Assembly (NCBI GenBank): GCA_023398855.1
Contig: JAEWRS010000457.1
Span: 1-11,318 of the forward strand
Source of the DNA: Bacillota bacterium
GTDB lineage: Bacteria; Bacillota; Clostridia; Lachnospirales; Lachnospiraceae
Direction of reading: 5' to 3'
DNA length: 11,318 bases
Notes under the pieces: model-generated
Database searches by the model: none
What the model saw: the letters and a program-made list of their open reading frames with translations, nothing else
What the model was told of the DNA's origin: nothing
In this document: in pieces, positions 7,372 to 11,318 of the stretch
Position numbering within the stretch: position 1 is the stretch's first letter
Layout: each line of letters starts with the position of its first letter
Program-made: the position numbers and the translations under genes

Positions 7372-8784
7372 GTGAAGACAGAAAATAATTTAGATACAGA
7401 CCAAATCAGGGGCCTGGTATGGAGGCTGGCAATTCCCTCCATGCTGGCTCAGTTTGTCAGCGTGTTTTACAGCATTGTAGACCGGATGTACATAGGGAAT
7501 ATCGCTGGTACAGGGGAGATTGCATTGGCAGGGGTAGGGATTTGCGGCCCAATTGTGACCATGATCTCTTCTGTGGCTTTTTTAGTTGGAGTAGGAGGCT
7601 CCCCCTTAATGAGCATCCGTCTGGGAGAGAAAAACCAGAGGGCAGCCAGCCAGATACTGGCAAATTGTTTTTTGCTTTTAACGGTGTTATCGGCAGTGAT
7701 TACCATTATTTCTTTTATGGTGAAAGAGAAGCTTTTGATGTGGTTTGGCGCCAGCGAGGCTGCTTTTCCTTATGCCAATGAATACATCTCCATATGCCTT
7801 CTGGGAACAGTCTTTGCTCTTTTATCAATAGGGATGAATCAGTTTATTATTTGCCAGGGCTTTGCAAAGACAGGAATGAAGTCAGTGCTTATGGGTGCTG
7901 TTTGTAATATCGTACTGGACCCGGTCTTTATGTTTGTTTTTGGACTGGGGGTCCGGGGAGCTGCTATTGCCACTGTACTGTCCCAGATGGTTTCCTGCGC
8001 TTATGTGCTTAGGTTCCTGTTTGGAGATAAGCCGCCAATCCGGATCACCTTCGGTCATTACGACTGGCAGGTCATGAAACGTGTTCTGATGCTGGGCTTA
8101 AGCCCGTTTTTAATTATTGCATTTGATAACGTTTTAATAATATCCTTAAACATGGTGATCCGGCGTTACGGAGGAGAGAGTCAGGGAGATATGCTCCTGA
8201 CCTGCATGACCATTGTACAGAGCTTTATGCTTATGGTCACCATGCCCTTAGGAGGGATTACCGGCGGGACACAGACCATACTTGGTTATAATTTTGGGGC
8301 AGGAAGACCGGACCGGATCAAAAAGGCTGCTTTTCATATTTCAGGTCTGGCTCTTGGATTCACCACCATCATGTTTATCCTGGCTCATATGGTTCCCCAA
8401 TACTTTGTCCGTATTTTTACCAAGAATGAGGCTTATGTGGAACTGACAGTATGGGCTATTAAGATATACACATTGGGCATCATACCTCTTGCACTGCAGT
8501 ATGCGGTTGTGGATGGGTTTGTGGGAATGGGAATTGCGAAAGTTGCAATTTCTCTCTCCATGTTCCGGAAAGTGATATTTTTAGGAGGTGCAGTCCTTAT
8601 TCCGGTATGGTTTGGGATAGAAAGAATATTTTACACGGAGCCGGTTTCGGATTTCGTCAGCGTTGTAGTGTCGCTGACTGTGACATTATTAACCTTTGAA
8701 CGGGTAATTAAAAAAAGAGAAGCAGAGATCAGACTGCATCCGGAAGTGTCCAGCGCTGTGGATACTTCCGGAAAGAGTATCTGA
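7372..8784 (+). CDS. MATE-family multidrug/metabolite efflux pump (MepA/NorM-like)
   Basis: This 470-residue inner-membrane protein with about 12 predicted transmembrane helices is the normal size for MATE antiporters, which export cationic drugs or metabolites in exchange for Na+ or H+. Family features are the N-terminal RLAIPSMLAQFVSVFYSIVDRMYIGNIAG segment, IALAGVGICGPI, the GGSPLMSIRLGEKN loop, NIVLDPVFMFVFGLGVRGAAIATVLSQ, the second-half counterpart PLGGITGGTQTILGYNFGAGRPDR, and YTEPVSDFVS near the end. The two halves show the expected internal repeat. The C-terminal tail of about 30 residues is charged and cytosolic. It follows the GH25 gene closely, and a strong terminator lies 19 nt after its stop. 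No regulator gene is adjacent. The substrate cannot be assigned. Confidence 0.93.
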   Translation: MKTENNLDTDQIRGLVWRLAIPSMLAQFVSVFYSIVDRMYIGNIAGTGEIALAGVGICGPIVTMISSVAFLVGVGGSPLMSIRLGEKNQRAASQILANCFLLLTVLSAVITIISFMVKEKLLMWFGASEAAFPYANEYISICLLGTVFALLSIGMNQFIICQGFAKTGMKSVLMGAVCNIVLDPVFMFVFGLGVRGAAIATVLSQMVSCAYVLRFLFGDKPPIRITFGHYDWQVMKRVLMLGLSPFLIIAFDNVLIISLNMVIRRYGGESQGDMLLTCMTIVQSFMLMVTMPLGGITGGTQTILGYNFGAGRPDRIKKAAFHISGLALGFTTIMFILAHMVPQYFVRIFTKNEAYVELTVWAIKIYTLGIIPLALQYAVVDGFVGMGIAKVAISLSMFRKVIFLGGAVLIPVWFGIERIFYTEPVSDFVSVVVSLTVTLLTFERVIKKREAEIRLHPEVSSAVDTSGKSI

Positions 8785-8802
8785 TTGGAAAGCTGGTCTA
8801 TG

Positions 8803-8851
8803 ACCGGAGAGCGGTGGAATCAAAAGATTCCTTTTGCTCTCCGGTTTCTTC
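8803..8851 (+). terminator. Nested inverted repeat between convergent genes, likely bidirectional terminator
   Basis: ACCGGAGAGC (8803-8812) pairs perfectly with GCTCTCCGGT (8836-8845). Inside it GGAATC (8816-8821) pairs with GATTCC (8826-8831) around an AAAA loop, with a small GGT/TTTT internal bulge. TTCTTC follows on the plus strand, so the T-tract is imperfect. It sits between the MATE stop (8784) and the last ABC gene's stop (8859), where it could end transcripts from both sides. Confidence 0.75.
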
Positions 8852-8858
8852 ATATGGT

Positions 8859-9644
8859 TTAAGACCCGGTTGACTGATAATGGGACAGTCCATAGCTCCA
8901 TAAAAGTCCGGCAGGAACCAGAAAGAAACAGGCGGCCAGAGGAAGCAGGCTGAACCAGGGGTTTAATGTTCTTCCCGTGAGATACAAAAAGGGATAATAC
9001 TGAAACAGGGCAAAGGGAACCAGGTAGGTACAGATTGTTAAAAGAGTTTTACCATAAATACCGATGGGATATTTTCCATACTCTCTGGCCCCGTCTGTAA
9101 ATACATTCATGAATTCCAGACCTTCCAGGGTAAAAAAGCATATGGAAGCAAAAATTAAATAAATGGCTGCAAATACTGCAACACCACCTGTGATCATGAG
9201 TAAAACAGTAAGTACCCGGACAGGATTCCAGTCAATAGAGCTGAATCTCAGTCCGTATACCAGCATAACCACGGCCTGTAATAGCCGTCCGATCCTGGTT
9301 ATTTCGATTTTGCTGCACAGAAGCAAAAAAAGACTGTTCCTGGGTTTTAAAAGGATTCGGTCAAATTCTCCGTTGCCTATTATGGTCTCAAAGGTGTCCA
9401 GGCTTCGGAATATGGTTTCAGCTATCGTAAAAGCCATAAGTGTAATGGAAAAACAAAGGAGAACCTCCTCATAAGAAAATCCCTTTACTTCTTTAAAACG
9501 GTCCATCATAAAGAAGACTCCCAGAAAAATGTTAAATGATATTAAAAACTGTCCCAGGATAGTTAAAAAGAAAGAAATTTTATGCTGCATCATGCTCTTT
9601 AAATGGATGAGCAGATATTTTTCATATAACTGGATAGAATTCAT
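8859..9644 (-). CDS. ABC-2 type exporter permease (second subunit)
   Basis: This 261-residue membrane protein resembles the ABC-2 permeases of the COG4587/COG3694 'uncharacterized transport system' group. About six hydrophobic segments are visible, near residues 23-47, 60-79, 118-131, 142-171, 200-222 and 230-252. A cytoplasmic stretch at 84-103 (ETIIGNGEFDRILLKPRN) is characteristic of this group and probably contacts the ATPase. The start has AGGAGG 6 nt upstream (9651-9656 on the plus strand), and the ribosome site begins just after the stop of the upstream permease gene. It is the last gene of the three-gene exporter operon and ends 8 nt from the shared terminator. It likely pairs with the upstream permease as a heterodimer. 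The substrate is unknown. Confidence 0.85.
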   Translation of the reverse strand: MNSIQLYEKYLLIHLKSMMQHKISFFLTILGQFLISFNIFLGVFFMMDRFKEVKGFSYEEVLLCFSITLMAFTIAETIFRSLDTFETIIGNGEFDRILLKPRNSLFLLLCSKIEITRIGRLLQAVVMLVYGLRFSSIDWNPVRVLTVLLMITGGVAVFAAIYLIFASICFFTLEGLEFMNVFTDGAREYGKYPIGIYGKTLLTICTYLVPFALFQYYPFLYLTGRTLNPWFSLLPLAACFFLVPAGLLWSYGLSHYQSTGS

Positions 9645-9657
9645 GACAGGCCTCCTT

Positions 9658-10461
9658 TCAACCGCCCTGGATTACAACGTGTTTTATGGCATTGCGTTCC
9701 AGGATCCGTCCAATGATGAAAAAAATTGCCAGCCAGAACACCTGCCCTAAAAGACTTACATACATATCATGTCCTTTTAAATCCCCGCCAAATATACGAT
9801 ATGGGACATTCTGAGCGGAGGCAAAGGGCAGGAGGTACACAATTTTCCTGATTCCGTCAGGTAAAAACGGAAGAGGGATGACCGAGCCGCTTAAAAACTC
9901 GGAAAGAGAGGTAACGATCAGTTTGATGCCCTGGGAGGAAATGGTATAAAAAACAGACATATACACGATCATGCCAAAGGCAACCACAAAAAGAAACCCC
10001 AGGGTCATGGACAAAAGGGTGAAAAACCATGTATCAAAGCTTCCTGGAAGGGCAAGTCCGTAAGGAGCAGGCAGAAACCAGGCAAAGAGCAAGATGGGCA
10101 TGCAACGAAGGACTGCTTTGGAAAGGCGGACAGCCATGCCTCTGGTAAACCACATGTTGTAAAGGCGGACAGGGCGGCATAGTTCGTAGGCCACGTTTCC
10201 TGTTGTAATGGAATCAAACAGCTCAGACTCCCAAAACCAGACCATATAAAGGGCCAGAAAGGCTTGCTGAAGCCATACGTAGGAGGAAAGTGCCTGAAAT
10301 TCCATGGGAAAGCTATCAGGAGCAGCCTCATAAAATGCCCGGAATAAAAGAATCTCCAAGGCTCCCCATACAAACTGGGTGACCATGCCGGAAAGAGCTG
10401 CCGCACGGTATTGAAGCCCCTTGATAAAACGGATGCGGAAAAAAGACCAGTATTTTTTCAT
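9658..10461 (-). CDS. ABC-2 type exporter permease (first subunit)
   Basis: This 267-residue membrane protein has about six hydrophobic segments, near residues 22-43, 61-77, 113-130, 145-172, 180-200 and 236-252. It resembles the paired ABC-2 permeases found with COG4586-type ATPases. A cytoplasmic segment at 83-101 (DSITTGNVAYELCRPVRL) lines up with the ETIIGNGEFDRILLKPRN stretch of the downstream permease, which suggests the two arose by duplication. AGGAGG lies 7 nt upstream of the ATG and overlaps the stop codon of the ATPase gene. The gap to the next permease is 13 nt, so the three genes are surely one transcript. Confidence 0.85.
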   Translation of the reverse strand: MKKYWSFFRIRFIKGLQYRAAALSGMVTQFVWGALEILLFRAFYEAAPDSFPMEFQALSSYVWLQQAFLALYMVWFWESELFDSITTGNVAYELCRPVRLYNMWFTRGMAVRLSKAVLRCMPILLFAWFLPAPYGLALPGSFDTWFFTLLSMTLGFLFVVAFGMIVYMSVFYTISSQGIKLIVTSLSEFLSGSVIPLPFLPDGIRKIVYLLPFASAQNVPYRIFGGDLKGHDMYVSLLGQVFWLAIFFIIGRILERNAIKHVVIQGG

Positions 10462-10472
10462 GGCTTTTCCTC

Positions 10473-11273
10473 CTATATCCGGTAGTCCCGGTAAAGGGTG
10501 GCAATGATTTCATCCAGTGTGGCATCTTCCCTAGGGCGGTGGGATTTTAAATCCGAAAGAGTGCCGTCTAAAAGCAGCCTTCCTTTTCCGATCAGGAGGA
10601 TCCTGTCTGCCAGAGCATCAATGTCCTGCATATCATGGGTGGTTAGAAGGACCGTGGTTTTATGCTTTTGGTTCTGCTTTCGGATGAAGTCCCGGACTGC
10701 AAGCTTGGAAACTGCATCCAGGCCAATGGTTGGTTCGTCCAGAAACAGGATCTTTGGTCTGTGGAGAAGGGAAGCAGCGATCTCGCACCGCATCCGCTGT
10801 CCTAAGGACAAGCTCCTGGCTGGTGTGCGCAAAAGCTCTCCCAGGGACAAAAGCTCTGACAGCTCGTCCAGGGTTTCCTGGTATTGGTGTGTGGGGATTT
10901 CGTAGATGTCGCGGAGCAGTTCAAAGGAATCCAGAATGGGGACATCCCACCATAACTGGGTACGCTGACCGAAGACAACGCCAATATCCTTTACATGTGC
11001 CTTTCGTTCCTTCCAGGGGACCCGGCCATTGATCAGGCAGGTGCCGCTATCTGGTGTGAGGATTCCGCTTAGAATTTTGATGGTGGAGCTTTTCCCTGCG
11101 CCATTGGGGCCAATATAGCCTACCATCTCTCCGTCTCCTATGGTAAAAGAGATATCAAAGAGGGCTTGGATGGTGTCCACTTCTTTGTGAAAAAGGGCCC
11201 AGACTGCTTTCGAAAAGCCGGCACTTCTTCTTGCGACCTTAAAGGTCTTGTTCATGTGTTCCACTTGAATCAT
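10473..11273 (-). CDS. ABC transporter ATP-binding protein (COG4586-type exporter ATPase)
   Basis: This 266-residue cytosolic ATPase powers the adjacent ABC-2 permeases. Walker A is GPNGAGKSS (55-63), the Q-loop is FGQRTQLWWDVP (Q103), the signature is LSLGQ (155-159, with L replacing the first G of LSGGQ), Walker B is ILFLDEP (175-181), the D-loop follows in GLD, and the H-loop is TTHDM (H213). The GQRTQLWWDVPILDSFELLRDIY segment is typical of the COG4586 group and separates it from DrrA-type drug ATPases. The start is well fixed by AGGAGG 7 nt upstream (plus-strand 11281-11286). It is the first gene of the three visible. Only 45 nt lie upstream in the window, so the promoter cannot be judged and further operon genes may lie beyond the right edge. 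Confidence 0.92.
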   Translation of the reverse strand: MIQVEHMNKTFKVARRSAGFSKAVWALFHKEVDTIQALFDISFTIGDGEMVGYIGPNGAGKSSTIKILSGILTPDSGTCLINGRVPWKERKAHVKDIGVVFGQRTQLWWDVPILDSFELLRDIYEIPTHQYQETLDELSELLSLGELLRTPARSLSLGQRMRCEIAASLLHRPKILFLDEPTIGLDAVSKLAVRDFIRKQNQKHKTTVLLTTHDMQDIDALADRILLIGKGRLLLDGTLSDLKSHRPREDATLDEIIATLYRDYRI

Positions 11274-11318
11274 AAAAGTTCCTCCTGGTAGTAATATTTG
11301 TGAACCCGTTCTTTCCGG

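Noticed and set aside
9163..9474. Plus-strand open frame inside the ABC permease region
   Set aside because: It is antisense to a well-supported permease gene with a strong ribosome site and membrane segments; no domain or ribosome site supports it.
1..11318. Mobile element, CRISPR array, toxin-antitoxin pair or defence system
   Set aside because: No terminal inverted repeats, spaced repeat arrays, transposase, integrase or defence-gene motifs were seen on either strand.

Overview
The window looks like chromosomal DNA from an anaerobic Firmicute of the Clostridia, probably a Lachnospiraceae member (a Lacrimispora/Clostridium relative). This rests on protein flavour, AGGAGG-type ribosome sites, moderate GC and gene content; no marker gene fixes the genus. 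I see no tRNA, rRNA, CRISPR array, transposase or phage gene, and base usage looks uniform. It reads as ordinary core/accessory chromosome rather than a mobile island.

Left part, plus strand. The window opens inside a large c-di-GMP signalling gene (1-2673, 5' end missing). It encodes an EAL phosphodiesterase domain with all catalytic residues, three PAS-like domains and a C-terminal GGDEF-like domain whose active site is ruined. A good extended -10 promoter follows directly (2671-2699), with a leader of about 160 nt. It leads into two aminotransferase genes that overlap by one base: an AspB-like class I aminotransferase (2869-4074) and a HisC-type histidinol-phosphate aminotransferase (4074-5126).

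Middle part, plus strand. An AI-2E/PerM-family membrane protein gene (5184-6311) is cut by a single in-frame TAA at codon 92 but is otherwise intact. After a short spacer carrying a 15-bp direct repeat comes a secreted GH25 lysozyme-like protein with a C-terminal wall-binding tail (6400-7350). This protein lacks two of the usual GH25 aspartates. A MATE-family efflux pump (7372-8784, GTG start) ends the plus-strand run. A strong nested inverted repeat (8803-8851) sits between it and the convergent genes on the other strand.

Right part, minus strand. Three tightly packed genes form a complete ABC-2 exporter of the COG4586/COG4587/COG3694 type: ATPase (11273-10473), permease (10461-9658) and permease (9644-8859), each preceded by AGGAGG. 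The two permeases share a cytoplasmic motif and appear to be ancient paralogues forming a heterodimer. The substrate is unknown.

The genes do not form one obvious pathway. The themes are second-messenger control, amino-acid metabolism and envelope/export functions. I found no convincing new multi-gene system; the items most worth a second look are the interrupted AI-2E gene, the EAL-PAS3-degenerate GGDEF architecture and the GH25 protein with altered active-site positions.
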